From a candidate division FCPU426 bacterium (lineage in GTDB: Bacteria; Oederibacteriota; Muellerivitia; Muellerivitales; Muellerivitaceae), in the NCBI GenBank assembly GCA_030041545.1, contig JASHNQ010000001.1:1-64000 (forward strand): a DNA stretch of 64,000 nucleotides. The letters are read 5' to 3'. Shown in pieces: positions 26,240 through 33,446 of this stretch (position 1 is the first letter of the stretch; every line of letters begins with the position of its first letter). Below the pieces are notes generated by a model. It saw nothing but the letters and a program-made list of their open reading frames with translations. It was not told where the DNA came from and did no database searches. The translations under genes were made by a program, and so were the position numbers.

Positions 26240-28374
26240 AAAACTCCTTTTCCCCAACCCGGCTGACACTTCTAGCTTTGGCCCTGGTTTTTTTTCCAAG
26301 CCTAGTCCAAGCCGAACTTTCCCTTTCCTTGAATTCCCAAGTGCACATCCAGGCCGACACCATCCAATTCCTCCGGGACCAAAACCTGGTCATCTGCAAG
26401 GGCAATGTCAGCATCCAGCAGGACCAGGTGCATCTTTACGCGGACAGTATCCGCTACGACAACGTGGCCCAGGATGTTTACGCGGAAGGCCACGTGGTCT
26501 GGCAGGATGAGAGCCAGGAAGTGGAATGCCAGAGCCTGAATTACAACCTTAAGACGGGTACGGGGAAGGCCTATAACATCAAGACGACGGCGCCGCCTTG
26601 GATATCCACGGGTTCCGAAATCGACATCCTTCCGCACAAAATCGTCATCAAGGACGCCATCACCACCACCTGCGATTACCCCGACGGTTACCAGCACTAT
26701 TACATGAAGTGCGACAAGATCACCATTTACTCGGGGGACTACCTGGTGGCGGAAAACGTGGTTTTTTTCATCGGCAAGGTGCCGGTGTTTTATTTTCCCT
26801 TTTTCGTGCGCACGATCCACGACGTGCAGACACCCCTGTCCGTGGAGACCGGCTCCACCGATTACCTGGGGGACTACATCCTCCTCACCAACAGCTACCT
26901 GTTGAACCCCAAAAGCTACGGAGCCCTTTACACCGATTACTTCTTCAAGAAGGGGTTTGGGCTGGGGATAAGGCACGAGCTGGCCTTGAATGATTACCAG
27001 GTGCTTTCGTTGTACTTTTACGGCATCAAGGAGAAAGATGATGGCCTTTTCCGGTGGGAAGGCCGGGCCCGGATGCTGTGGGCCCTTTCCTCCAATTTCC
27101 AGGGCCGGGTGGAGGCGGACGTCCCGGGGGACGGGAATTTCAGCAATGATTACGCCGTGGCCCGCCGGGACCCCAGCCTGGTTTCCACCGTGCGGGAATA
27201 CGACTTTTCCACCACCTACACGAACCAAGCTTACACGCTGGGGCTCCTCCTGCGGCGGCAGGAAATAGCCAACGTCAACAACCCCGACATCATCAATCCC
27301 AACTCCAGCAGCCCGGTTACGTTTTACGACAACTTCATCCGGAGCCTGCAAAACCTGCCCCAAATCAATTTTTCACTATTCCCCCAGACCCTGCTTTTTA
27401 AGTCCGGTCCCAAGTACGACCTTTCCCTCAACGGCGACCACACCTATACCCAGGCCAATGGGTTCTATGTCAGCCACTTGACCGGCGACGTCGGACTCTC
27501 CCAAACCCTTTCCCTGCTGCAAACCCAAAGCCTGTTCGGCAGGGTGGAATGGGACGAGGCCTGGCAGGACGTCGCGGACCAGGGTGTCACGGTGGGCCCC
27601 GGCAGCGCCGGGGAGACCCATTCCGTCGACATTCAAAGCACTTGGATGTCCCGCTGGTCCGAATACCTTAATACCAACTTCACTTACAATTACACACAGA
27701 AATTGAACAACCTGTACCCGACGGACCCACCCCACGGCGTCACGGCCAATTTCCTGTCGGGAACGATGGAATGCGATATTGGGTCCTCCTTGAGGGAAAA
27801 CACCAGTTCCAGCTTCGACTTCCAAGAACAGGTGGGGAAGGACGCCTACCGCTTCGGTTACCTGCACCAGGAGTTCTATTGGACGGCTTCCCCCCAGTTT
27901 AACTATACCCTCATCGGGGACTATTCGATGGGTACGAACGGCTTGAAGGACTTGAACTCGATCCTGAACCTCCAGAGCCCCAAGGACTTGTGGCTGTTCC
28001 GTACCTCCATCAACTATGTCAATCCCAATTTCACCAACCAGGGGCCCGTGACCTACGGAGAGCAGTCCACCTTTGAGTTGGCCGGCGAACTGGACTTCGC
28101 CTTTTTCACCAACTACCGGCTTTCCTTCATCGAGAGCTACGACTTGAGCAATTCCCAGTTCGAGACCCGCAGCATCAACCTTTACCGCGACCTTCACGAT
28201 TGGGAGGCCGAAATCCAGTACACCGAGGACCCGGTGCAAGGAAAGCAGTTCTTTTTCACCTTGAACCTGAAAGCCTTCCCGGGACGGCCCCTGACCGTCT
28301 CGCAAAACGAACTGCAGAGCATGAGCAGCCTGCGGAACCAGGGTTTGACCGGCGCGGCCAGCCAGTTCCAATAA
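26236..28374 (+). CDS. lptD: LPS-assembly outer-membrane protein LptD (OstA)
   Basis: The 712-residue protein starts at the ATG overlapping the permease stop. A signal peptide (to about FPSLVQAE) is followed by an OstA/LptA-like beta-jellyroll (VHIQADTIQFL...VICKGNVSIQ...YAEGHVVWQD), then a KVPVFYFPFF segment that is a strong LptD landmark, and a long C-terminal beta-barrel. It inserts lipopolysaccharide into the outer leaflet with LptE. The overlap with the permease gene supports a common export role. Cysteines are few (for example CDYPDG and YMKCDK), so the disulphide pattern of enterobacterial LptD is not obviously conserved. Confidence 0.9.
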   Translation: MKNSFSPTRLTLLALALVFFPSLVQAELSLSLNSQVHIQADTIQFLRDQNLVICKGNVSIQQDQVHLYADSIRYDNVAQDVYAEGHVVWQDESQEVECQSLNYNLKTGTGKAYNIKTTAPPWISTGSEIDILPHKIVIKDAITTTCDYPDGYQHYYMKCDKITIYSGDYLVAENVVFFIGKVPVFYFPFFVRTIHDVQTPLSVETGSTDYLGDYILLTNSYLLNPKSYGALYTDYFFKKGFGLGIRHELALNDYQVLSLYFYGIKEKDDGLFRWEGRARMLWALSSNFQGRVEADVPGDGNFSNDYAVARRDPSLVSTVREYDFSTTYTNQAYTLGLLLRRQEIANVNNPDIINPNSSSPVTFYDNFIRSLQNLPQINFSLFPQTLLFKSGPKYDLSLNGDHTYTQANGFYVSHLTGDVGLSQTLSLLQTQSLFGRVEWDEAWQDVADQGVTVGPGSAGETHSVDIQSTWMSRWSEYLNTNFTYNYTQKLNNLYPTDPPHGVTANFLSGTMECDIGSSLRENTSSSFDFQEQVGKDAYRFGYLHQEFYWTASPQFNYTLIGDYSMGTNGLKDLNSILNLQSPKDLWLFRTSINYVNPNFTNQGPVTYGEQSTFELAGELDFAFFTNYRLSFIESYDLSNSQFETRSINLYRDLHDWEAEIQYTEDPVQGKQFFFTLNLKAFPGRPLTVSQNELQSMSSLRNQGLTGAASQFQ

Positions 28375-28381
28375 GTCGTGT

Positions 28382-28493
28382 GGTGCAAAAATTCGGTCGA
28401 GTTTATGCGGCGCTCCTGTAGTAGAAGTTGAGCACGGCGTATGGTGCAAAAATTCAGTCGAGGTCATGCGGCCTCTCTGTAGTAGAAGTTGAG
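28382..28493. repeat. Two tandem copies of an IS 3' end
   Basis: A 51-nt unit occurs at 28382-28432 and again at 28443-28493 with about five differences. On the minus strand both encode the same C-terminal integrase residues (LNFYYR.AA and stop) and the same trailer. They are the ends of two decayed insertions stacked at one site right after lptD. Confidence 0.8.
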
Positions 28494-28699
28494 AAGACCG
28501 CCGAGGCGTTGGCGGCGTAGGATTTTACCGGTAGGACTTCCACGGGTCAGCACCGGGTCGGGAAAGGGAATGGCTTTGAGGCCTTGGTGAGTGCGTTCCC
28601 CATGAAAATGGGCGATATATTGATTGAGAACGTTTCGGAGCATAGGTTCGCCGAGGATGATGAACTTGGAGAGGCATTCTTCCTTGACTGACTTTACCC
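28464..28699 (-). pseudogene. Integrase/transposase remnant (C-terminal ~78 codons)
   Basis: The minus-strand frame reads VKSVKEECLSKFIILGEPML and HFHGERTHQGLKAIPFPDP, ending RRQRLGGLLNFYYREAA. This matches the end of the intact integrase next door (VRSVKEQCLSRLMIT...NHERCHQGLGNRIPCPRE...RKQRLGGLLNVYFREKN). The catalytic part is missing, truncated at ~28699. It is a fragment of a related element. Confidence 0.85.
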
Positions 28700-28715
28700 C
28701 GTAGTATAAAAATAT

Positions 28716-29825
28716 TCACGCAGCGGTTTTCGCATTGTGGTGATTGGGTTTTAGCTCGTTTTTCTCCCTGAAATAGACGTTCAAGAGTCCTCCGAGGCGC
28801 TGTTTTCTGATGATTTTTCCATTGCCTGGGCTTTGCACAAATTCCTCCCTTGGACACGGAATGCGGTTGCCTAAGCCCTGGTGGCATCTCTCATGGTTGA
28901 AGTATTCGGCGTATTGCCTCAAGGCTTTTCTTAGTTGTTTTTCGCTGGTAATCATCAGCCTGGAAAGACATTGTTCCTTGACCGACCGGACGAACCTTTC
29001 AGCATGGGCGTTCAGGTTGGGGCTTTCGGGTGGCAGTTTTAGGGTTTCAATGGCGCACTCGTTGAGAATACGGTCAAAATGAGCGGTGTACTTGTCATCC
29101 CGGTCGTGGAGAAGCGTCATTCCATCCTTCAGGAAGCCAGTTTCGGGGTCGGTTAGATTTCGGGCCATTTGGCGCATCCAATCTCCGTTTGGGTTGGTGG
29201 TGATCCCGGCGATATGGACTTTGCGGTCCAGCTGGCGAATGAAGAAAAGGATATAGTGGGTAACAAGACCAAAAGGCGTAAGGACTTCCCAGGTGAGGAA
29301 GTCCGTGGCGGCCAGTTGTTCCCAATGGATGTCCAGGAATTCCTTCCAAGAGAGTTGATTGATACGCTCGGACGATGGCGGAATTCCGTTCCTTTTCAGG
29401 ATGTTTTGGACGGTTTCAGGATTGGTTTCGAAACCCAGTAATTTCAGCCTGTTGGCTATGCTCGGGTAACCGTCATTGGGATTCTCCAAAGCCAGTTTTA
29501 CCGCGAGTTCCTCCAATGCCTTTGAGACCCTGGGCTGGCCCCTTTTTTTCATCCGCGCTGAATAGTCCCATTTTTTCCTGACCAACTCACGGTACCAGCG
29601 GTAGAGGGTGGCCGGGGTGAAGAGATTGAAGGTCTTTTCGAGGTAAAGGGGATCAACGGCTTTCGCGGCGCGGGACAGGGCGGCTTTTTCAGCTTTGGTG
29701 GGATTTGGGCGGCGGGCCAAATGGACCAAAAGAATTTTGATTTCCTGGGTCAGGTATTGGATGACGGCCTCTTGGGAGGATTGGAAAACTTTTTTCAGCT
29801 CTGATAAGAACTTCCGGCGGGTCAT
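28716..29825 (-). CDS. Integrase-core (rve, DDE) transposase
   Basis: This full-length 369-residue protein has an N-terminal HTH-like region (~60-130, TPATLYRWYRELVRKKWDYS, then a second winged-helix segment SIANRLKLLGFETNPETVQN). An rve catalytic core follows with AATDFLTWEV (first Asp), LLHDRDDKY (second Asp) and NAHAERFVRSVKE (Glu). The C-terminus NHERCHQGL is typical of the IS3/IS481 integrase superfamily. AAGGAG lies 6 nt before the ATG. No terminal inverted repeats are obvious to me, so element ends are not assigned. It appears intact and potentially active, and it lies beside remnants of a sister element. Confidence 0.88.
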   Translation of the reverse strand: MTRRKFLSELKKVFQSSQEAVIQYLTQEIKILLVHLARRPNPTKAEKAALSRAAKAVDPLYLEKTFNLFTPATLYRWYRELVRKKWDYSARMKKRGQPRVSKALEELAVKLALENPNDGYPSIANRLKLLGFETNPETVQNILKRNGIPPSSERINQLSWKEFLDIHWEQLAATDFLTWEVLTPFGLVTHYILFFIRQLDRKVHIAGITTNPNGDWMRQMARNLTDPETGFLKDGMTLLHDRDDKYTAHFDRILNECAIETLKLPPESPNLNAHAERFVRSVKEQCLSRLMITSEKQLRKALRQYAEYFNHERCHQGLGNRIPCPREEFVQSPGNGKIIRKQRLGGLLNVYFREKNELKPNHHNAKTAA

Positions 29826-29843
29826 AAAGGGCTCCTTTGGATT

Positions 29844-29852
29844 TGATATAAT
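29844..29852 (+). promoter_or_regulatory. Candidate extended -10 promoter
   Basis: TGATATAAT at 29844-29852 is an extended -10 (TGnTATAAT) about 58 nt upstream of the DUF6210 gene. No good -35 is visible, which is normal for this class. Confidence 0.4.
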
Positions 29853-29909
29853 GGCCGCAGCAGTTTAAGCGGACGAGACAGTGGCGTACAAATCTTTCAG
29901 AGGGAATCT

Positions 29910-30341
29910 ATGAGGGACAAGACCATCAACAAGTTATTTGGAGATGCTGTCATCCTTTGGCAGATCGAGGACATTTTCGGGATGATTGTCCCTCACGATT
30001 CAGGAGTCAAATGGACCAACCAAGTCGGTGGAACCGCCTGCCGTCATCCAATCGTTGAAGGAATGTACGTGCCGTTGCCAAGGGAATGGCTTGTTGAAAA
30101 TTCAATAGAAAATGAATGGGGGTGTGGTCCGGGAGAGGGGTTGGGAGAATACAACCGAGCGGTTGCTGAAAGGTTCTTGGAAAAGAATCCTGAACTAAGA
30201 AAACGGTTCAAGTTTGATAAGAATTTCATGGAAAGTGCCGGGGAAGCCTGGGTGCCCGTCATTGTCGACGCGCCGGAAGATGAAATTTTGAAAGCTTTCC
30301 ATGGGAATTCAGCGGTCATTACGTATGAGAATTCCGATTGA
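29910..30341 (+). CDS. DUF6210 family protein
   Basis: The 143-residue soluble protein has AGAGGGA upstream of its ATG. The central WTNQVGGTACRHPIVEGMYV and PLPREWL are the recognisable core of DUF6210, a small family often found in accessory or immunity-type neighbourhoods. The rest is acidic, with EKNPELRKRFKFDKNFMES and VPVIVDAPEDE. No enzymatic motif is visible. It lies in the accessory segment between an integrase gene and a transposase unit. Its role may be immunity or antitoxin-like, but that is speculation. Confidence 0.65.
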   Translation: MRDKTINKLFGDAVILWQIEDIFGMIVPHDSGVKWTNQVGGTACRHPIVEGMYVPLPREWLVENSIENEWGCGPGEGLGEYNRAVAERFLEKNPELRKRFKFDKNFMESAGEAWVPVIVDAPEDEILKAFHGNSAVITYENSD

Positions 30342-30381
30342 TTCTAGACTGGCTTATAATTAACAGGAAATTAGTCAGTCC

Positions 30382-30636
30382 ATGAAACCTATTCGAATAT
30401 CAAGCCATGCCGCCAAAAGAATGGCTATGCGTGGCGGCACCCAGGAAGAAGTGTTTGTGGCGATACGGGAAGCGAAGTGGGAAGGGGCCAAGCATGGCCG
30501 CTTTCAATGCCGGAAAAGCTATCCCTATGGGAAATGGTGGAACGAAAAGACGTATAATACAAAACAGGTAAGGGCCATCTTTTTGGAATTTGAGACGGAA
30601 ATTAAGGTGGAGACTGTTTACGTCTATTATTTTTGA
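30382..30636 (+). CDS. DUF4258 domain protein (possible toxin-like partner)
   Basis: The 84-residue basic protein begins RISSHAAKRMAMRGGTQEEV, where the H..RM..RG pattern is the DUF4258 signature, and continues with a beta-rich segment ending FETEIKVETVYVYYF. DUF4258 proteins are small RelE/BrnT-like-sized proteins commonly paired with DUF2283, whose gene follows 12 nt later. A TATAAT at 30355-30360 precedes it, suggesting its own promoter. A toxin-antitoxin role is plausible for the pair but unproven. Confidence 0.75.
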   Translation: MKPIRISSHAAKRMAMRGGTQEEVFVAIREAKWEGAKHGRFQCRKSYPYGKWWNEKTYNTKQVRAIFLEFETEIKVETVYVYYF

Positions 30637-30648
30637 GGAGAAGCGGAA

Positions 30649-30864
30649 ATGAAAATCACCTATGACAAGGAAGTGGACGCGCTTTATATCTGCTTCCAAG
30701 AGACGACCGTCACCACCAAGGAAATCGAGGAAGGCCTGGCGGTGGATTACGCCGCAGACGGCACGGTGGCCGGGATCGAACTACTGGACGCCAAGGACCA
30801 CATCGGCCACCTCAACGATGTCTTGAGGAAGTTTGAGTTGGATGTCTCGTTGGCGCCGGTGTAA
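30649..30864 (+). CDS. DUF2283 domain protein
   Basis: The 71-residue protein MKITYDKEVDALYICF...VTTKEIEEGLAVDYAADGTV...GIELLDAK matches DUF2283 closely (YD.E.DALYI.., G...D.D..G...GIE.L.A). It follows the DUF4258 gene by 12 nt with a GAGGAG site. The two families are frequent neighbours. A large terminator hairpin follows, closing this small operon. Confidence 0.82.
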   Translation: MKITYDKEVDALYICFQETTVTTKEIEEGLAVDYAADGTVAGIELLDAKDHIGHLNDVLRKFELDVSLAPV

Positions 30865-30881
30865 AGACCGGCAGGCAAGGA

Positions 30882-30942
30882 GGCGGCGGCTTCGCCGGGA
30901 TCCACGGTGTGGATTTCGGCGAGGCCGCCCCTTTTTATTTTG
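30882..30942 (+). terminator. Long terminator hairpin after DUF2283
   Basis: GGCGGCGGCTTCGCCG, a GGATCCAC/GTGGATTT inner stem, and CGGCGAGGCCGCC form an almost continuous stem followed by CCTTTTTATTTT. Confidence 0.8.
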
Positions 30943-31029
30943 TGTCAGAGCGTGGCGACGTGAGGTGAACTGAAACACCAAGGTATCAAAGGCCGTGCCG
31001 CCACTTCCCCGCCTTGGTTTCCCCCTAAA

Positions 31030-31057
31030 AACAAAGGGGTCAGGCCACCATTATCCA
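31030..31057 (+). repeat. Left 28-bp inverted repeat
   Basis: It is a perfect inverse of 32691-32718. The putative transposase promoter (TTTACA at 31059) starts just inside it. Confidence 0.93.
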
Positions 31058-31058
31058 C

Positions 31059-31086
31059 TTTACAAAGGCTTGTGGTCCCTTAAAAT
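31059..31086 (+). promoter_or_regulatory. Candidate promoter of the Y1 transposase, possibly leaderless
   Basis: TTTACA (31059-31064), a 16-nt spacer and TAAAAT (31081-31086) are followed only 6 nt later by the ATG at 31093. The transcript would start at or next to the start codon. Confidence 0.4.
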
Positions 31087-31092
31087 GCATTC

Positions 31093-32046
31093 ATGCCAAG
31101 GCCCAAACGAATTCATTATGAAGGCGCCGTCTACCATGTGACATCCCGGGGGAATGAACGGCGGAAGATCGTGATGGATGATACCGACCGTTGAATGTTT
31201 ATCCGTCTTTTGGGGGAAATGGTGGAGGAAAACCAGGTGGTGTGCCACGCCTGGGTCTTGATGGATAATCACTACCATTTATTGTTGGAAACGCCGGCAG
31301 CAAATCTATCGGTCGCCATGAAACACCTCAACGCCTTATATACCCAAAAGTTCAACAAGAAACATTATCGGGTCGGACATCTTTTCCAAGGCAGGTATAA
31401 GGCGTTGGTGGTCGAAAAAGAAACTTATTTGAAGGAACTGTGCCGGTATGTGGTCTTAAACCTGGTCAGGGCCCATATGGTAAAACACCCTAGGAACTGG
31501 AAATGGAGCGGTTACCGAACTACGGCAGGATACGAAAAACTCGAACCTTGGTTTGAGATTGATTGGATCTTGGGTCAGTTCGGTAAAGACTGGGAAAAGG
31601 CCCAAATGGGCTATAGGCGATTTGTGGAAGAAGGGAGAGGCAAGAAGGAATCGCCATGGGATAGCCTGTTTTCCAGGGTTTACTTGGGCGGAAAAGAGTT
31701 TTTGAGCCGTGTTCATGAGGTGGGGCAGAAACATAAACACCTGGATGTTCCAAAATACCAAAAATACGTAGTGAAACAGGAACCGCAAAAGATCATCCAT
31801 AAGGTGGCTAATGCTTACGGTGAGAAAGTGGAAGAACTATTACGGCCAGGGCGAAAGAGGGCGGAGTCTAGGGATGTAGCTGTTTATTTACTAAAAAAAG
31901 AGTCGGGGTTGAGCTTAAGGGAAATCGGGAGAAGGCTTGGGATTGGGGCGACGGCGGCGGGAACCCGGTGGGCTGGGATGAAGGGGAGGGTCGTCCGGGA
32001 TCGAAACCTTGCCCTTAAGATTGACAAGCTTATAGATCACACATAA
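31093..32046 (+). pseudogene. REP-associated tyrosine (Y1) transposase, broken by in-frame TGA
   Basis: The frame begins MPRPKRIHYEGAVYHVTSRG, the standard start of Y1/RAYT transposases. It reads to DDTDR and then hits TGA at 31192-31194, and continues in the same frame with MFIRLLGEMVEENQVVCHAW, VLMDNHYHLLLETP (the HxH metal motif HYH) and GHLFQGRYKALVVEKETYL. The catalytic-Tyr region and a C-terminal DnaA/HTH-like segment (LSLREIGRRLGIGATAAGTR) are intact. Relatives have Glu or Lys where the TGA sits, so a single nonsense change explains it. An internal ATG follows immediately, so a protein lacking the first 34 residues might still be made. Confidence 0.88.
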
Positions 32047-32049
32047 TAT
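32021..32049 (+). promoter_or_regulatory. vapBC promoter
   Basis: A consensus TTGACA (32021-32026), an exact 17-nt spacer and TAATAT (32044-32049) lie inside the 3' end of the transposase gene, about 32 nt upstream of vapB. The -10 is bracketed by the ACACA/TGTGT inverted repeat listed next. Confidence 0.6.
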
Positions 32050-32054
32050 TGTGT
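32039..32054. promoter_or_regulatory. Candidate VapB operator
   Basis: ACACA (32039-32043), six bases and TGTGT (32050-32054) form a short inverted repeat centred on the -10 element. This is the usual layout for autoregulation by an antitoxin. Confidence 0.4.
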
Positions 32055-32080
32055 AATAAAATGTGTAAAAAGGAGCGCCC

Positions 32081-32281
32081 ATGGCAACAAACTTGGCGGT
32101 TGACGATCGGTTGATTGTGGAAGCCCAGAAGGTGGGGGGACATAAATCCAAAAAGGAAACAGTAACCCGGGCGTTGATGGAGTACATCCACCACCATAGA
32201 CAGCAAAAGATATTGGACCTTTTCAACAAGATGGATTGGGACTCCAAGTATGATTACAAGGCAAGGCGGAAGAGGCCTTGA
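32081..32281 (+). CDS. vapB: VapB-family antitoxin
   Basis: The 66-residue protein MATNLAVDDRLIVEAQKVGG...KSKKETVTRALMEYI matches the ribbon-helix-helix VapB type (DUF2191-like). An N-terminal beta strand is followed by two helices, then a C-terminal basic tail that would thread into the toxin. AAGGAG precedes the ATG. It overlaps vapC by 4 nt (TTGA), giving tight coupling of antitoxin and toxin translation. It is enclosed with a transposase by inverted repeats. Confidence 0.88.
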   Translation: MATNLAVDDRLIVEAQKVGGHKSKKETVTRALMEYIHHHRQQKILDLFNKMDWDSKYDYKARRKRP

Positions 32282-32697
32282 ACGTCCTGGTTGATACAAG
32301 TATTTGGTCGTTGGCTTTGCGACGTAAACGGGCGGTTGCGCCCGAGGTGGAGGAGTTGAGCCAGCTTATCCAAGAAAGCCGCGTGGAAATTATCGGTCCG
32401 ATTCGCCAGGAAATTTTATCGGGTATTAACCAACGCGCTCAGTTTGAACTTCTACAAGGAAAATTGGCGGATTTTCCCGATATTCCATTACGCACGGCCC
32501 ATTTTGAAATGGCGGCGGATTTCAGCAATCAGTGTAGGAAGTATGGGGTTCAAGGGTCCCACACCGATTTTTTGATATGTTCAGTGGCTCATCTCGAAAA
32601 GCTTTCAATATTTTCATCGGACGGTGATTTTCATCATTATGCCAAACGCCTGCCATTAACTCTCCACCGTGTGCGAAATACTTCTAATAATGGATAA
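32278..32697 (+). CDS. vapC: VapC-family PIN-domain ribonuclease toxin
   Basis: The 139-residue PIN domain has VDTSIWSLAL (first Asp of the acidic site), PIRQEILSGI (Glu), SHTDFLICSVAHL (Asp, with the alternative TDxxI motif) and SSDGDFHHYA (last Asp). VapC proteins cleave tRNA or rRNA as magnesium-dependent endonucleases and are held inactive by VapB. The start is TTG, overlapping the vapB stop. The last codons and stop fall inside the right 28-bp inverted repeat, so the repeat supplies the extreme C-terminus (NG and stop). All acidic residues are present, so the toxin is probably functional. Confidence 0.9.
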   Translation: MNVLVDTSIWSLALRRKRAVAPEVEELSQLIQESRVEIIGPIRQEILSGINQRAQFELLQGKLADFPDIPLRTAHFEMAADFSNQCRKYGVQGSHTDFLICSVAHLEKLSIFSSDGDFHHYAKRLPLTLHRVRNTSNNG

Positions 32698-32718
32698 TGG
32701 TGGCCTGACCCCTTTGTT
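32691..32718 (-). repeat. Right 28-bp inverted repeat
   Basis: It is the exact reverse complement of the left repeat at 31030-31057. Its first seven bases double as the 3' end of vapC. Confidence 0.93.
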
Positions 32719-33446
32719 CCTCCAGCCTTGTTCGACGGTCGATCAAACTGATATTCGCGTATTGCCCGTAAGGGTAGGGACGCATGATGACCTGTCGTCG
32801 GGAGCTTCCTCGATCTTTGTACGTGCGTCATGAGTGAAACGACCTCACTGCACATGGGGGACGCCGAGGGTTCTCCGTACCGCGCTGCGCTCCTGGAACC
32901 AAGATTCTGATCCTTTCATGGACTTTTACATAGACTTTTACTTTCGATTTTTGTTTTTGGAGCTATTGGTATGGCTTTATATCTTTTTGCGGGTCCAATT
33001 TCGAATTTCGGAAAAAGTGTTGCTTTTTTAATTGATAAAGAAAAAAGAGAAAAATCGAGCCAGAAAGTTGAAATCAACATATAAAGTCTCGGGATTAATG
33101 ATGTCGTTTTCGTTTTTGATGTTTTTGTTGATGATTGTGTTTGTTGTTTTAAGGAAAATTTAAGTAACAAATGTTTAATTTGTTTTTGGTGTAGCGAAGG
33201 AAATGTTAAATCTAAAAGAGGGCTTAGTGTGCAGGGAAGGGCACAAGCTGGACCGCCAAATGATGGACCTGCTGCAAGCATACTGAAAAACGGATTCGTT
33301 GAGGTTGGGTAAAGATGTCCCCCACGGACATTAAAAAAATGTCGGTTTGAAGCTTATATAAGGCCGATTCCAACAAAACGTTAGCCGCGCTATTAAAGGC
33401 TCCCACGTCATTTCAGGCCATGCCATTTTACTTTTTCAGCAGCCTG
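32719..33446. other. AT-rich gene-poor stretch with decayed coding segments
   Basis: No intact gene is seen in 728 nt. From ~32930 to 33220 the composition turns sharply AT-rich, unlike its surroundings. One frame reads FVFGAIGMALYLFAGPISNF and on to a TAA at 33082-33084, then continues in the same frame for 75 codons, with a Cys-rich part (CLICFWC) and GRAQAGPPNDGPAASILKNG, to a TAA at 33310. This looks like a laterally acquired gene split by a stop codon. I recognise no family. The first ~190 nt are GC-rich and featureless. Confidence 0.5.

Larger units (their letters stand above)
31030..32718. mobile_element. 1.69-kb unit bounded by perfect 28-bp inverted repeats (REP-type transposase and vapBC)
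   Basis: The 28 bases at 31030-31057 are the exact reverse complement of 32691-32718 (core AAAGGGGTCAGGCCACCATT). The unit contains a Y1 (REP-associated) transposase interrupted by a stop codon and a complete vapBC module, and nothing else. The right repeat overlaps the last two codons and stop of vapC. Matching ends suggest the whole block moved, or was captured, as a unit. Confidence 0.8.

Noticed and set aside
31192-31194. TGA in the transposase considered as a selenocysteine codon
   Set aside because: The family has Glu/Lys at this position, not Cys, no selenocysteine machinery is visible, and loss of function is simpler.
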